Shown piece by piece: positions 16,277 through 25,964 of a stretch of 64,000 nucleotides of DNA (the stretch's first letter is position 1; the number at the start of each line of letters is the position of its first letter). A program made the translations under genes and the position numbers. The notes under the pieces are model-generated. The model had not been told where the DNA came from. It made no database searches and worked only from the letters and a program-made list of their open reading frames with translations. Source of the DNA: a bacterium (GTDB lineage Bacteria > Patescibacteria > Microgenomatia > UBA1400 > UBA12108); the NCBI GenBank assembly GCA_021788365.1, contig JAJYKS010000003.1:62001-126000 (forward strand). The letters run 5' to 3'.

Positions 16277-17209
16277 TTACACCTCGTCGAGGTGGGAGTG
16301 AATGACTTCGGCGGAGGTGCGGAGGGATTCTAATTCGTCAAGGGCAAGGGGCAGATCTATGATTTCGTGAATGCCATTCCTGCCGACGACGGAAGGGAGC
16401 GAAAGTGCAACGTTTTCCAGGCCATATTGACCAGAGAGAGGTGAGGAGAGCGGCATAATTTTTTGCTCGTCTCGACTCACGGCTTGTACAATACGGGCGA
16501 CCACGGAGGCAATACCATAGTACGTGGCGCCCTTTTCGGCGATAACGTTATATGCATCTTTTCGTGCCTGCTCTAATGCCCAGTCAACGTGTTCTTTGGT
16601 CATGCTGTCAAATGACAAGAGTGGCTTGCCACCAATCGTTGCGGTCGAGATTGGGGCAAACGACGAGTCGCCGTGTTCACCGAGTACGTATGCGTGAATG
16701 CTGGTGGGGTTTACGTCTACCGCTTTTCCTAAGTGTGTGCGGAAACGAGCGGTATCTAGGAGTGTCCCGGAACCAAAAACCCGACCGGTGGGGAGCTTGG
16801 CAACTACGGCTGCCCTGTACGTCATGATGTCTAGGGGGTTTGCCACCATGAGAATAAGTGTGTGGGGGGCGTGTTTGACGATTTTGGGGATGACGGCGTC
16901 GACAATGGCACAGTTGGTTTTTGTAAGGTCTAGTCGTGTCTGACCTGGTTTTTGTGCACAGCCGGCGGTAAAAATCACCAGGTCGGTACCTTCCAAATCC
17001 TCGAACCTGTCTGTTGCAGTCACTGTTGCGTGGGGGAGAAAAGGCATGCCGTGCTCGAAATCGGCTTTTTCGCCCTCTGCTTTTTTTATCTCACGGGAGT
17101 AGAGCACGAGATCGGAAACGAGACCTTTTAAGAGGAGTGCGTAGGCGCACGTGACGCCTACCCGACCAAGACCAACGACGGCGACTTTGAACGTTTCATG
17201 TTTGAGCAT
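16277..17209 (-). CDS. ldh: L-lactate dehydrogenase (LDH/MDH family)
   Basis: 310 residues with the NAD-binding VAVVGLGRVGVTCAYALL, the substrate loop AGCAQKPGQTRLDL (Gln at the discriminating position favours lactate over malate), VANPLDIMTY, SGTLLDTARFR and the catalytic histidine in LGEHGDSSFAP (about 178). It reduces pyruvate to lactate to regenerate NAD+, the expected fermentation end step. The frame extends far upstream to 17842 but that part lies over cmk; MLKHETFKVAVVG at 17209 is the fitting start. It is convergent with PfkB. Confidence 0.93.
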   Translation of the reverse strand: MLKHETFKVAVVGLGRVGVTCAYALLLKGLVSDLVLYSREIKKAEGEKADFEHGMPFLPHATVTATDRFEDLEGTDLVIFTAGCAQKPGQTRLDLTKTNCAIVDAVIPKIVKHAPHTLILMVANPLDIMTYRAAVVAKLPTGRVFGSGTLLDTARFRTHLGKAVDVNPTSIHAYVLGEHGDSSFAPISTATIGGKPLLSFDSMTKEHVDWALEQARKDAYNVIAEKGATYYGIASVVARIVQAVSRDEQKIMPLSSPLSGQYGLENVALSLPSVVGRNGIHEIIDLPLALDELESLRTSAEVIHSHLDEV

Positions 17210-17263
17210 TGCCTTTAGTATACATGTATTCCAGAACCCTTGTATGATACGATAGTTGGCGTG

Positions 17264-17968
17264 GTGAAAACATTTCAGATAGCGATAGATGGGCCGGTTG
17301 CGGCGGGGAAGGGAACGACGGCGAAGCTCGTGGCACAGCGCCTTGGATTTCTCTATGTCGATACTGGTGCGATGTACCGATCTCTTACCTTGTACAGCCA
17401 GCGAGCGGGAGTGGTACTTACGGATGAGGCGGCAGTGGTCGGCCTTTTGCAAAAAGACAAACCCCATGTCGATCTGCGCGTACCATCCGAATCTGAGCGC
17501 GATGGTAGGTTGTGTACTGTACTCTTGAATGGCGAGGATGTTTCTTGGAAAGTGCGGACTGAGGAGGTGTCGCGTGGTGTTTCTATTATTACCCAATATG
17601 CGGGTGTCCGCGATATGATCACGCCTCTTGCGAGAAAAATTGCTGAAACTCAAGACGTCGTCATGGAGGGGCGAGATATTACTAGTGTCGTGCTGCCTCG
17701 TGCTGACATGCTCATATATATGGACGCGCAGCCAATGGAACGGGCGATAAGGCGCCATCGAGAGCTCCTCATGCGTGGGGAGGATGTTACCCTCGATCAG
17801 GTACACGCTGACCTCGTGGAGCGTGACGAGCGAGATAGTCACCGACAGATCGCTCCCTTAAAGAAAGTGCCGGGTGCGTGGATATTGGACACTACGGGGA
17901 TGACCATCGATCAAGTGGCGGACAAAATAGTGGAGCGTGTCAATGAAAAAAGATCTCAAGAAAATTGA
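17264..17968 (+). CDS. cmk: Cytidylate kinase
   Basis: About 234 residues. FQIAIDGPVAAGKGTTAKLVAQRLGF is the Cmk N-terminus with its P-loop, FLYVDTGAMYRSLT and VVMEGRDITSVVLP are further family motifs, and RDERDSHRQIAPLKK is the C-terminal lid/arginine region. It phosphorylates CMP and dCMP. The start is a GTG (17264, or 17261 or TTG 17240); no ATG fits. The gene is divergent from ldh and overlaps the next small gene by 26 bp. Confidence 0.93.
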   Translation: MKTFQIAIDGPVAAGKGTTAKLVAQRLGFLYVDTGAMYRSLTLYSQRAGVVLTDEAAVVGLLQKDKPHVDLRVPSESERDGRLCTVLLNGEDVSWKVRTEEVSRGVSIITQYAGVRDMITPLARKIAETQDVVMEGRDITSVVLPRADMLIYMDAQPMERAIRRHRELLMRGEDVTLDQVHADLVERDERDSHRQIAPLKKVPGAWILDTTGMTIDQVADKIVERVNEKRSQEN

Positions 17969-18248
17969 GCTTGAAAACGAAACTTCAGACGTAGACGAGA
18001 AGGAGCTGAAGAAAGAGCAGCGGCAGGAGAAACTGGCGCGGCGGAAAAAGGCGAAGCAAAAAGATACTGTCGCGCGGTGGAGCGGACTTATTCTCCTTGG
18101 CCTTATCCTTATCCTCAGCTTTATTTTATGGGTGGCAGGTGAAGTAGAGAATGGGTCCCAAAGTGGTGGGTCTCCTGTTCGTGAACAGGCACCATTTGTA
18201 GAGTCAATCTCGTCACCAACTCCCTCTGGTGTAGTGCAATTTCAGTGA
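17943..18248 (+). CDS. Small charged single-pass membrane protein
   Basis: 101 residues. Residues 1-45 are extremely charged (KELKKEQRQEKLARRKKAKQ) and predicted helical; residues about 50-68 (LILLGLILILSFILWVAG) form one membrane helix; the rest is a short Ser/Pro-rich outside tail. GGAG at 17931-17934 precedes the ATG inside the 3' end of cmk, so it is translationally linked to cmk. It resembles no family I can name. The N-terminal cytoplasmic tail could bind nucleic acid or membrane surface; inference only. Confidence 0.7.
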   Translation: MKKDLKKIELENETSDVDEKELKKEQRQEKLARRKKAKQKDTVARWSGLILLGLILILSFILWVAGEVENGSQSGGSPVREQAPFVESISSPTPSGVVQFQ

Positions 18249-20509
18249 ACATAGACAATGCTTGCAGCAGAGTCGGTAATGGTGCCACCTTGGTTATTTG
18301 CACAGTCGATCTTTGGTTCGGTGCCTGGTATGAAGTAATCGTACACTGGTGTTGTACCCTGGCATCTGGCCACGGCTCGCGCCATGGTGGTCGGCGGGGT
18401 AAAGGGTGGTGTATCCACCCCCTGTAGCAGTGCGCTCATCGTGTGACTCCATATGGGACTGGCACCGGTTATGCCGGAAGCAACTGAGCTCATTGGTGAG
18501 TTGTCGTTGTTCCCAACCCAGGTGGCTACAAGTATGTGAGGTGTGTAGCCGAAGGTCCAATTGTCCCGCAAGTCGTTGGTTGTTCCGGTCTTTACCGCAA
18601 CGATCTTGCCAGGAATGTTTAGCACAGAATTGGTACCAAAGGCGAGCGCACGAGCGCCGTTATCAGAAAGTATGCTACTTATTTCGTAGGCGACTGCGGC
18701 GGGAATAACTTGCTGGTATTTCGAGGAGCCTCCCTGAAGTAGTTCTTTCCCCGACGAATCTTTTATTGAGAGGATGGCACGGAGTGGGACTTTTTCACCA
18801 CCATCTGCGAGGATGGAGTAGACCTGGGCCATATCGATCATGCGCACCGCACCTCCGCCTAGGGTGAGTGCCAGGCCATACTGGGAAGGGTCGTTCCATG
18901 AGGTGATACCCATTTGCCTTCCCAGTTTTACCATATTGTCTACACCGAGCGTGTTTAGAAGTTTGGTTGCTGGAATATTGAGCGAAGAGGCGAGCGCTGT
19001 GCGCAAGCTTACCGTACCGTGGAACGTACCATCGTAATCACGAGGGCACCAGTCTGTGCTACCTATCTGCCGGTAGCAAATGGGTGTGTCATCTATAGTT
19101 GAGTTTGGTGTAAAGCCGTTCATGAATGCAAGGGAATAGGTAACGGGTTTAATGCTGCTCCCGGGTTGGCGCAGTTGTAGGGTAACATTAACTTGCCCAT
19201 CCTCTTTTGTGTCGAAAAAGTCGTGTGAGCCAACCATTGCTAGGATGTCGCCGGACTTTGGATCTACAACAAGTCCTGCGCCGTTGCCAACATGTAAATT
19301 TTTGAGACGGGAGAGCTCGGTATTTATTTCCTTTTGTAGCAGATTTTGCGTTTTTAAGTCGAGCGATGTAACTACCGAGAGGCCACCGCGATCAACCATG
19401 TCCTCACCGTATTCTTTTACTAGAAGGTCTTTTATATACATTACGAAGTGTGGAGCAAGGATGCCAACCCCTTCGGGGTGGAAGGCGAGCGTTTTGTCTT
19501 TTGCCGCGACTGCGTCTTTTTGGGAAATGTATCCAGCCGTAGCCATTGCCTGTAATACGTTTTCTTGGCGCACCTTACCAAGATATGGTGTTGTGCCAAA
19601 GGGGGATAGGGTGGTTGGAGCGACGGGTAGTCCAGCCAGAAGTGCTGCTTCGGGGAGCGACAGGTCTTTTGCGTGCTTGCCGAAATAGCTTTCAGCGGCC
19701 TCTTCGATACCATAGCTCGTCCCGCCATAGGAAATCTGATTGAGATACATTTCTAGAATCTGATCTTTTGTGTAGGTATGTTCAGCTTCGAGTGAGAGCA
19801 CTAGTTCTTTTAACTTACGCGTTAGGGATTTTTGAGGGGAAAGCAGTACATTTTTGACCAGTTGTTGGGTAAGTGTAGAACCACCTTCGAGTGAACAGTT
19901 TCCTCGCCCTAGATTGCAATTCTCAAAATCTGTTATAGCAGCGCGGGCGATGCCCGTTACATCTAGTCCTGGGTGTGAGTAGAAGTTTTTGTCTTCGGCA
20001 GCGAGTGTCGCTTTCCACACATATGGTGGCAGATCTGAGAGGTTTACGAGGGTGCGGTTTTGATCTTTGTATATTTGGTAGAGAAGCATGCCATTTCGGT
20101 CGTAAATTTTTGTAGTCAGTGATGGCGCGTGATCAGCTAGGAGCGTTATGGGGGGAAGGTCTCTTAAAATATACCAGTAGAACAGTCCGCCGATTGTGCC
20201 AATTATGCTTAATATGCAAAATATAATTATCGGAATTTTCAAATTCCAATTCTCAATTCTCAAAAGAGAAACAGCGATGGGCTTGGTAGAATGTCGAGTA
20301 TGCTTTGATTTTTGTAGACGTACTTTGGGGAAACGAAGTGGGGGAAGGCGGACTTTGCTACGTAAAAGTTGGTGAGTAGCTTTTGTGAACAATGAAGTGG
20401 CTGTGACAAAAAATAGGGCAAGCAATGTGAACAATAAATAGGCTGGTTTACCAAGTAATTCTAGAAATTGTACGACAACACTTTTCTCTGGTTTTACCTT
20501 CTTTCTCAC
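18242..20509 (-). CDS. Class A penicillin-binding protein (first copy)
   Basis: 755-residue bifunctional peptidoglycan synthase. N-terminal hydrophobic segments at about 23-41 and 93-114, then the glycosyltransferase (GT51) motifs EDKNFYSHPG, EGGSTLTQQLVKN and ILEMYLNQISYGGTSYGIEEAA, then the transpeptidase with QPGSSIKP (catalytic SxxK), SLN and KTGTTNDLRDNW. Residues about 81-92 (SLLRIENWNLKI) match the AT-rich K/N repeat insert seen in other proteins. It ends convergently over the last bases of the small membrane gene. A second PBP and a GH18 protein lie directly upstream. Confidence 0.93.
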   Translation of the reverse strand: MRKKVKPEKSVVVQFLELLGKPAYLLFTLLALFFVTATSLFTKATHQLLRSKVRLPPLRFPKVRLQKSKHTRHSTKPIAVSLLRIENWNLKIPIIIFCILSIIGTIGGLFYWYILRDLPPITLLADHAPSLTTKIYDRNGMLLYQIYKDQNRTLVNLSDLPPYVWKATLAAEDKNFYSHPGLDVTGIARAAITDFENCNLGRGNCSLEGGSTLTQQLVKNVLLSPQKSLTRKLKELVLSLEAEHTYTKDQILEMYLNQISYGGTSYGIEEAAESYFGKHAKDLSLPEAALLAGLPVAPTTLSPFGTTPYLGKVRQENVLQAMATAGYISQKDAVAAKDKTLAFHPEGVGILAPHFVMYIKDLLVKEYGEDMVDRGGLSVVTSLDLKTQNLLQKEINTELSRLKNLHVGNGAGLVVDPKSGDILAMVGSHDFFDTKEDGQVNVTLQLRQPGSSIKPVTYSLAFMNGFTPNSTIDDTPICYRQIGSTDWCPRDYDGTFHGTVSLRTALASSLNIPATKLLNTLGVDNMVKLGRQMGITSWNDPSQYGLALTLGGGAVRMIDMAQVYSILADGGEKVPLRAILSIKDSSGKELLQGGSSKYQQVIPAAVAYEISSILSDNGARALAFGTNSVLNIPGKIVAVKTGTTNDLRDNWTFGYTPHILVATWVGNNDNSPMSSVASGITGASPIWSHTMSALLQGVDTPPFTPPTTMARAVARCQGTTPVYDYFIPGTEPKIDCANNQGGTITDSAASIVYVH

Positions 20510-20559
20510 TCTGTTATTGTACGTCTCACCTGTTCTGTGTGTCTATGAGCAGTTGCTGC

Positions 20560-21708
20560 TTATCGCAGATTATTTTCTATAGTATTCCAAAGTGGGGAGT
20601 TGCTTCCTTCGTAGCCTAAGGCCCAAATTGCAATGCCGCCGAGACCAGCGGTTTTAACAAGGTCGAGCTTGAGGCCAATACTGGTTGCGTTCTCGTAGTA
20701 GTACTGCTTAATTTTGCCTGCCTCGGTTGTAATAGAGTAGGGAGAAAGTGTGTCACGGTCCCACAGCTCAGCGAGCGAGCCATTTGTTATGCTTGCCTCT
20801 ACGGTTGAAAGCTTGGCTATTCCTCCCATTTTTGTCGGCGCGGCATATTTATCTGTGGATGACGTTGTCCATACGTAGCCGTAAAAGGGAATACCCAGGA
20901 GTACTTTCCTCGGTTCTATATATCGCAAGGTCTCCGCCAGATTTTTGGTAACGTCTTCATTAAAGAGTGTGGGGGCACCACGAAGTGGCGCGACGGGGCC
21001 CGTTTGGTCTGAGCTTGCCTGGAAATAATCATATGCCATGAGTACGAGGTAGTCGACATGAGGTGCGAGGCCAGCTATATCCCATAGACGCGCTCTGGTT
21101 GCGGAGATGGAGTAGATGTCCACGGAAAGCGTCATTGGCTTGCTTTGACGTTTTACCTCCTGGTATAACTCCGCGATAAACATGGTAAAGTTTGCTTGTT
21201 CGCTTGGGGCTATGCCCCCAGATGGCTCAAAATCAATATTTATTCCTGAGGCTTGTAGTGCGATCGACGTGCGTATGATGTTTGTGATCGCGTTTTGTCG
21301 AGCGGCAACACTCCCTAATAATACCTCAATCTCGTCCGTACCATTTCCTACGAAGGTGAGTGTCAGTGGTTTTTGTATAGAGACTGTGTCGGCGAGAAGA
21401 CGTTTGTAGTTTGTGTATCCCGGCTCTTCTTCTCGACGATTGAGGTATTGTACGACAGAGCCGTTTTTATCGAGCCGTAGGGAGAAATAAGCAATGTCTG
21501 TTGTTCCTGCCAGCTCTTCCGCACTTAGTAGTTTGAGATTCCAGTAGGGGAGGAAGCCCAGGATAGTGTAGTTTTTGGTGGGTAGGTTGTAGGTTGGTGT
21601 GGATACTGAAGAAAACGGTGACAGTGGAATGCTTGGAGGTAAAACGAGATACGTACCAAGGGCGCAGAGCGCAACGATGGGAATAATAAGTAACAGCTTT
21701 TTTATCAT
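20560..21708 (-). CDS. GH18 family protein (YaaH/spore-germination-like)
   Basis: 382 residues with an N-terminal membrane anchor (IKKLLLIIPIVALCALGTYLVL), then a GH18 barrel: ILGFLPYWNL, the catalytic motif ASGINIDFEPSGG (acid Glu about 190), VDYLVLMAYDYFQ and the C-terminal GLGGIAIWALGYE. GH18 proteins of this type cut glycan strands of peptidoglycan or chitin-like polymers. The ATG overlaps the stop of the upstream PBP gene (ATGA, 21705-21708), so synthesis and trimming of the cell wall are made together. Confidence 0.88.
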   Translation of the reverse strand: MIKKLLLIIPIVALCALGTYLVLPPSIPLSPFSSVSTPTYNLPTKNYTILGFLPYWNLKLLSAEELAGTTDIAYFSLRLDKNGSVVQYLNRREEEPGYTNYKRLLADTVSIQKPLTLTFVGNGTDEIEVLLGSVAARQNAITNIIRTSIALQASGINIDFEPSGGIAPSEQANFTMFIAELYQEVKRQSKPMTLSVDIYSISATRARLWDIAGLAPHVDYLVLMAYDYFQASSDQTGPVAPLRGAPTLFNEDVTKNLAETLRYIEPRKVLLGIPFYGYVWTTSSTDKYAAPTKMGGIAKLSTVEASITNGSLAELWDRDTLSPYSITTEAGKIKQYYYENATSIGLKLDLVKTAGLGGIAIWALGYEGSNSPLWNTIENNLR

Positions 21709-23990
21709 TGGCTTGGTAGAGGTAAGGGAGATGTGGGTACGGGGCCTAGGGAAGAATAGGAGACGTCGACAGGCGGCTCGGTAACTCCATCGGGGTAGGG
21801 AGAGCAGTCGAGGCAATAATCCTTCTCAAATGGGTCTGAAGCAACTTTATGATTTTCTGTGGAGACGTTTGCTAGCTGATCTGGGGTTGCGGGAGGGTGG
21901 TGTGTATCGTTGTTTATCACAATGTCTTTTTGCTCAATTGTAGACACGGTGGGGACCGTGCCCTTTAGGAAGTACTCGTAGCGGGTTTGGCAGGTGTTAG
22001 TCGCGTCTGGCATGACCCCGGAATCCACACAAACACTGTCACCCTCTATGCCATCTTTTGGCATTTGTGGTCCCGGTGTGTCGATACCGCGTAGTGCATA
22101 GTGCATGATGTCGTGCCATATTGGACTGGCACCAGTGATACCAGAGGCGACATAGCTCATCGGTGAGTTGTCGTTGTTACCCACCCAGGTGGCTACTAGT
22201 CGTGTTTTTGTATAGCCGATAGTCCAGTTGTCGCGGAGATTGTTGGTGGTTCCTGTTTTTACTGAGACGACCTTGCTGGGGATATTAAGGACTGAGTTGG
22301 TACCAAATGCCATGCTGCGGGCGTTGTTGTCGGAGAGGATGTGCGAAATTAAAAAGGCAGTTTGGGGGGAAAGAACCTTTTGGACAGGGCCTGTTTCTTC
22401 TGGCACGGGCTCGTTTTCCCGCATGCTGTCGACTGTCTCAGCGGATTTTGTGGGATCGTATGATTCTAGTATCTTTCCACTTGAATCCTTAACTTCAAGT
22501 ATGGAGTGGAGTGGCACGCGGGTGCCCGCATTGGCGAAGACACCATATGCCTCTGCCATGTCTGCCATCGTAACTTCGCCGCCTCCCAGGGTTAATGAGA
22601 GTCCATACAACGACGGGTCTCCCCAAGTGGAAATGCCCATTTTTCGCGCGAAGGAGATGAAATTTTCGACGCCGTTTAGCGCAAGTACTTTTACTGCAGG
22701 AACGTTTAGCGAGTTGCCGAGGGCAAAGCGTATCTGGACGGGACCATGAAATGTCCCGTCGTAGTCGCGCGGACAGTAGTCTGGCTGACCAACTACTTGA
22801 AAGCAGGTAGGCGTGTCTAGAAGCATGGTCGAGGGAGTGATCACTTTGGTTTCTATCCCGAGTGCATAGTTTAATGGTTTAATGCTACTTCCTGGCTGGC
22901 GTAGGCTTGTCGTCACATTTACTTTGCCATCGATATCGCTACTGAAGTAGTTCTTTGAGCCGACCATAGCCAAAATTTCGCCTGTCTCCGGGTTGGTTAC
23001 GAGTGCTGCGCCGTTACTTATCTTGTAGCGTCCCAAACCTTTCATCTCGGCTGCAACTGATGCCTCGGCTGCCTCTTGCAAGCCAAGATCAAGCGTTGTC
23101 GTTACACGGAGACCTCCTTGTTCCACCTTTTGGACACCATACTCGTTTTCGAGCATTTGGCGCACATACATAACGAAGTGGGGGGCGAGAATATTGGTGC
23201 CGGGGGAAGCGAAGTGAAGCGTCTCATTTTTGGCTGCGGTCGCAGTCTCTTTGGTTACGAACCCGTCGGCAACCATTTGATCCAATACCTGTGCCTGTCG
23301 TGCTTTCGCGGCGTCCGGGTTGGCGAACGGTGAATAGGTGGTTGGTGCTTGGGGAAGCCCGGCGACGAGCGCGGCCTCCGCGAGATCTAGATCTTTGGCA
23401 TGTTTATCGAAGTAGGTTTCTGCAGCAGTTTCGATGCCGTAGCTTGTACCTCCGTAAGGAATATGATTTAGGTACATTTCGAGAATTTGGTTTTTGGAAT
23501 AGAGAATTTCGGTGGCGATCGTAAGAAATGCCTCTTTTATCTTGCGAGTCAGGGTGCGTTCCGGCGTGAGCAGTGCGACTTTGACTAGTTGCTGGGTGAT
23601 GGTGGAGCCGCCCTGCAAACCCTGACCAGTTAGCGTTTTCCAGGCAGCGCGGAGAATGCCTGTTGGTGAGATGCCAAAGTCGTGGTAGAAGTTTTTGTCT
23701 TCTATTGCGATCGTTGCCTCCGGAATATATATCGGCAAATCGCTAAGCTTTACCGGCGTGCGATTTTGGTTGGCATAAATTTCGTAGAGCAGCTTGCCGT
23801 TCCGGTCATAAATCTTTGTTGTTTGTGGATAGATGTTTTTGCCGAGGTTTGTGGGAGAGGGTAGGTCTTTTAGGAACATAAAAAGACCGAGGATAATGGC
23901 GGTAAGCGCTAGACCAATCCCCGCAACCAGTTTCCAGGAAAATGTTACCTTTTGTTGCTTTTTGTGAATGAATGCAAACATTTGTTCCAT
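21705..23990 (-). CDS. Class A penicillin-binding protein (second copy)
   Basis: 761 residues. One N-terminal membrane helix (about 20-41), GT51 motifs EDKNFYHDFG, QGGSTITQQLVKVALL and ILEMYLNHIPYGGTSYGIETAA, and the transpeptidase motifs QPGSSIKP, NSLN and KTGTTNNLRDNW. Compared with the first copy it has a longer Ser/Pro/Asp-rich C-terminal tail (after residue about 660) with several cysteines. The two PBPs share long identical blocks and look like an old duplication around the GH18 gene. Confidence 0.93.
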   Translation of the reverse strand: MEQMFAFIHKKQQKVTFSWKLVAGIGLALTAIILGLFMFLKDLPSPTNLGKNIYPQTTKIYDRNGKLLYEIYANQNRTPVKLSDLPIYIPEATIAIEDKNFYHDFGISPTGILRAAWKTLTGQGLQGGSTITQQLVKVALLTPERTLTRKIKEAFLTIATEILYSKNQILEMYLNHIPYGGTSYGIETAAETYFDKHAKDLDLAEAALVAGLPQAPTTYSPFANPDAAKARQAQVLDQMVADGFVTKETATAAKNETLHFASPGTNILAPHFVMYVRQMLENEYGVQKVEQGGLRVTTTLDLGLQEAAEASVAAEMKGLGRYKISNGAALVTNPETGEILAMVGSKNYFSSDIDGKVNVTTSLRQPGSSIKPLNYALGIETKVITPSTMLLDTPTCFQVVGQPDYCPRDYDGTFHGPVQIRFALGNSLNVPAVKVLALNGVENFISFARKMGISTWGDPSLYGLSLTLGGGEVTMADMAEAYGVFANAGTRVPLHSILEVKDSSGKILESYDPTKSAETVDSMRENEPVPEETGPVQKVLSPQTAFLISHILSDNNARSMAFGTNSVLNIPSKVVSVKTGTTNNLRDNWTIGYTKTRLVATWVGNNDNSPMSYVASGITGASPIWHDIMHYALRGIDTPGPQMPKDGIEGDSVCVDSGVMPDATNTCQTRYEYFLKGTVPTVSTIEQKDIVINNDTHHPPATPDQLANVSTENHKVASDPFEKDYCLDCSPYPDGVTEPPVDVSYSSLGPVPTSPLPLPSQ

Positions 23991-24041
23991 TATACCGCAG
24001 AGGAACTATCGTAATCTGAACGTGGTATACTCGCTGTCACG

Positions 24042-24677
24042 ATGATGCCAGTTGATGACGTAATGGTTGAGCTTGATCGTCAAAGGAAACGCGGGGTGCT
24101 TTTGGTGTTGTCTGGTCCTTCTGGAGTGGGCAAGGACACCGTCATGCTCCGGCTTCTTGAGAAATATCCCAAGATGGAAAAGTTAGTTACTACGAATAGT
24201 AGACCAAAGCGATCAGACGAACGTGATGGGTATGATTATCATTTTGTCACCCGAGAGGAGTTTGAGAAACTTATAGCCGAGGAGGCGTTTTTCGAGTGGG
24301 TAGAGTACCGTGGCCACTACCGTGGCGGGCAGAAAAAGCATGTACAGCAAGCCCTTGACTCTGGGAAAGACGTTATATGGCGGATTGATGTTCGCGGTGT
24401 CAAAAATATACGGGAAAAGGTAAAGGAGATGTTTCCCCACTCTGCATTTGTGCTTTTGGCTGTCCGCGATCTTGATACCCTGAAGAAGCGAATGGAAGAG
24501 CGAGCATCTGAATCTCAGGAAGGTCTGGCGTGGAGTATGGATATGGCGCTGTGGGAACAGCGGCAATGGCACGATTTTGACTATGTGGTGGAGAATGAGA
24601 ACGGTAATCTGGATTCGACGGTTGATCGTGTCGCAAAAATCGTTGAGGTGACACGTATGAAAGTTGCCGGTAACTAG
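24042..24677 (+). CDS. gmk: Guanylate kinase
   Basis: 211 residues. The P-loop LVLSGPSGVGKDTVMLRLLEK and the GMP-binding VTTNSRPKRSDERDGYDYHFV plus FFEWVEYRGHYRGGQKKHVQ are classic Gmk. It converts GMP/dGMP to the diphosphates. In the usual P-loop GPSGVGKST the serine is Asp here (GKDT), a variant also seen elsewhere. TATACT 10 nt before the ATG suggests a very short or absent leader. Divergent from the PBP gene. Confidence 0.93.
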   Translation: MMPVDDVMVELDRQRKRGVLLVLSGPSGVGKDTVMLRLLEKYPKMEKLVTTNSRPKRSDERDGYDYHFVTREEFEKLIAEEAFFEWVEYRGHYRGGQKKHVQQALDSGKDVIWRIDVRGVKNIREKVKEMFPHSAFVLLAVRDLDTLKKRMEERASESQEGLAWSMDMALWEQRQWHDFDYVVENENGNLDSTVDRVAKIVEVTRMKVAGN

Positions 24678-24734
24678 CGTTTCAGGGCGTAGTGGTTGCT
24701 GAAAATAACCTGACAAGGTACAATACTATACATT

Positions 24735-25958
24735 GTGTCTGGCAGTTCGGTAGGCAGCACCATTGCCCGGGCAGTCAAAACCCATTTCGATAGTGAGGTG
24801 GCGTTTCTTTCAACTTTGGTTAAATCTAAAAGCCCTAACCCTTACACGCCCCAAGATTCTCCCTTACACGAGGAGGTTGAAGGTGAGGTACCCACACTTA
24901 TTTTCGAGGAGTTGAAAACCATCGGCCTCTCTCCGCGCTACCTAGGGGCAAGTCGTGAGCGGCCAAATGTTGTCGTTGAGTGGGGTGAGAAGCGAGCACG
25001 AAATATTCTTATGCTCAATGGTCACATGGATACGATACCACCCGAGGGGAAAGATGTGGTTCTTCCGTATTCTGGAGCAGTAAGAGGTGGCAAGTTGTAT
25101 GGCTTGGGGGCACTTGATATGAAGGCGACTCTTGCCGCATACGTATACGCGGTTCGTGCACTCATTACTGCTAAGGTAAAAATTACTGGTAAGCTTCATC
25201 TAGCTTTTGTTGTCGACGAGGAATCGGGGGCGTGCAGCCCATACGGTACTCGTTATCTTCTTGAGCAGGGCTGTGTGCCAAAAGCCTGCATTATCGGCGA
25301 GCATGGAACTGATTACGTTCGTGTAGGGCAGCGCGGTAGTTATCGGTTCCGCATTGTTGTCCGCGGTGAGGCGGTTCATACCGGTGTCTCAGCGTGGGAG
25401 CGAGGTGAGATGGGCCACAATGCCATTGTCGATATGGCAAAGGCGATTGAGGTGTTACAGGGACTCGAGGTTCCGTTTAAGGTGTCGCGGATGTTTATTG
25501 GACGCAAACCCGTCTTTACCTTTCCTACTCGGATCACGGGTGGTTCGGCGATGAATGTGGTCCCGGATATGTGCGAAGCATATGGTGATGTGCGACTTCT
25601 TCCTGGGAACTCCGATAGCCAAGTAAAAATGCTCATGGTAGAGCGGTTATCCAAGCTAGGTATTACCTACGAGATACAAGACCTTGCGTATGTGCCGGCG
25701 GTAGAAATTGACCCTCACGACCCACTTGTTCTTACGCTACAAAAGGCTGCGAGGGAGGTAACGGGCAAAACTCCTGAGGTACGTGTGTCTGGACCGGCGA
25801 CTGACGGATGGATGCTTGTCAAGCGTGATATTCCCACTATCATGGGTTACGGACCAAATGGTGGGGGGGAGCATGGAAGGGGAGAGTGGGTGGACCTTGA
25901 GTCGCTTCGCCAGGTGACGGAAGTGTATGCTAGGATGATAGCGAGTTATTTAGCCTAG
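24735..25958 (+). CDS. M20 family metallopeptidase (ArgE/DapE type)
   Basis: 407 residues. Metal-site motifs are LNGHMDTIPP (His), LGALDMKATLAAYVYAV (bridging Asp), the catalytic glutamate in VVDEESGACS and a distal GEHGRGE. The middle carries the dimerisation domain (HTGVSAWERGEMGHNA). Such enzymes deacylate or cleave amide bonds of amino acids and dipeptides; the substrate is not readable. The start is GTG 24735, with TTGCTG (24696-24701), 17 bp, then TACAAT (24719-24724) as promoter. Confidence 0.88.
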   Translation: MSGSSVGSTIARAVKTHFDSEVAFLSTLVKSKSPNPYTPQDSPLHEEVEGEVPTLIFEELKTIGLSPRYLGASRERPNVVVEWGEKRARNILMLNGHMDTIPPEGKDVVLPYSGAVRGGKLYGLGALDMKATLAAYVYAVRALITAKVKITGKLHLAFVVDEESGACSPYGTRYLLEQGCVPKACIIGEHGTDYVRVGQRGSYRFRIVVRGEAVHTGVSAWERGEMGHNAIVDMAKAIEVLQGLEVPFKVSRMFIGRKPVFTFPTRITGGSAMNVVPDMCEAYGDVRLLPGNSDSQVKMLMVERLSKLGITYEIQDLAYVPAVEIDPHDPLVLTLQKAAREVTGKTPEVRVSGPATDGWMLVKRDIPTIMGYGPNGGGEHGRGEWVDLESLRQVTEVYARMIASYLA

Positions 25959-25964
25959 AGGCGT

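Noticed and set aside
17210..17842. N-terminal extension of lactate dehydrogenase to 521 aa
   Set aside because: This part is the antisense of cmk; the family N-terminus begins at 17209.
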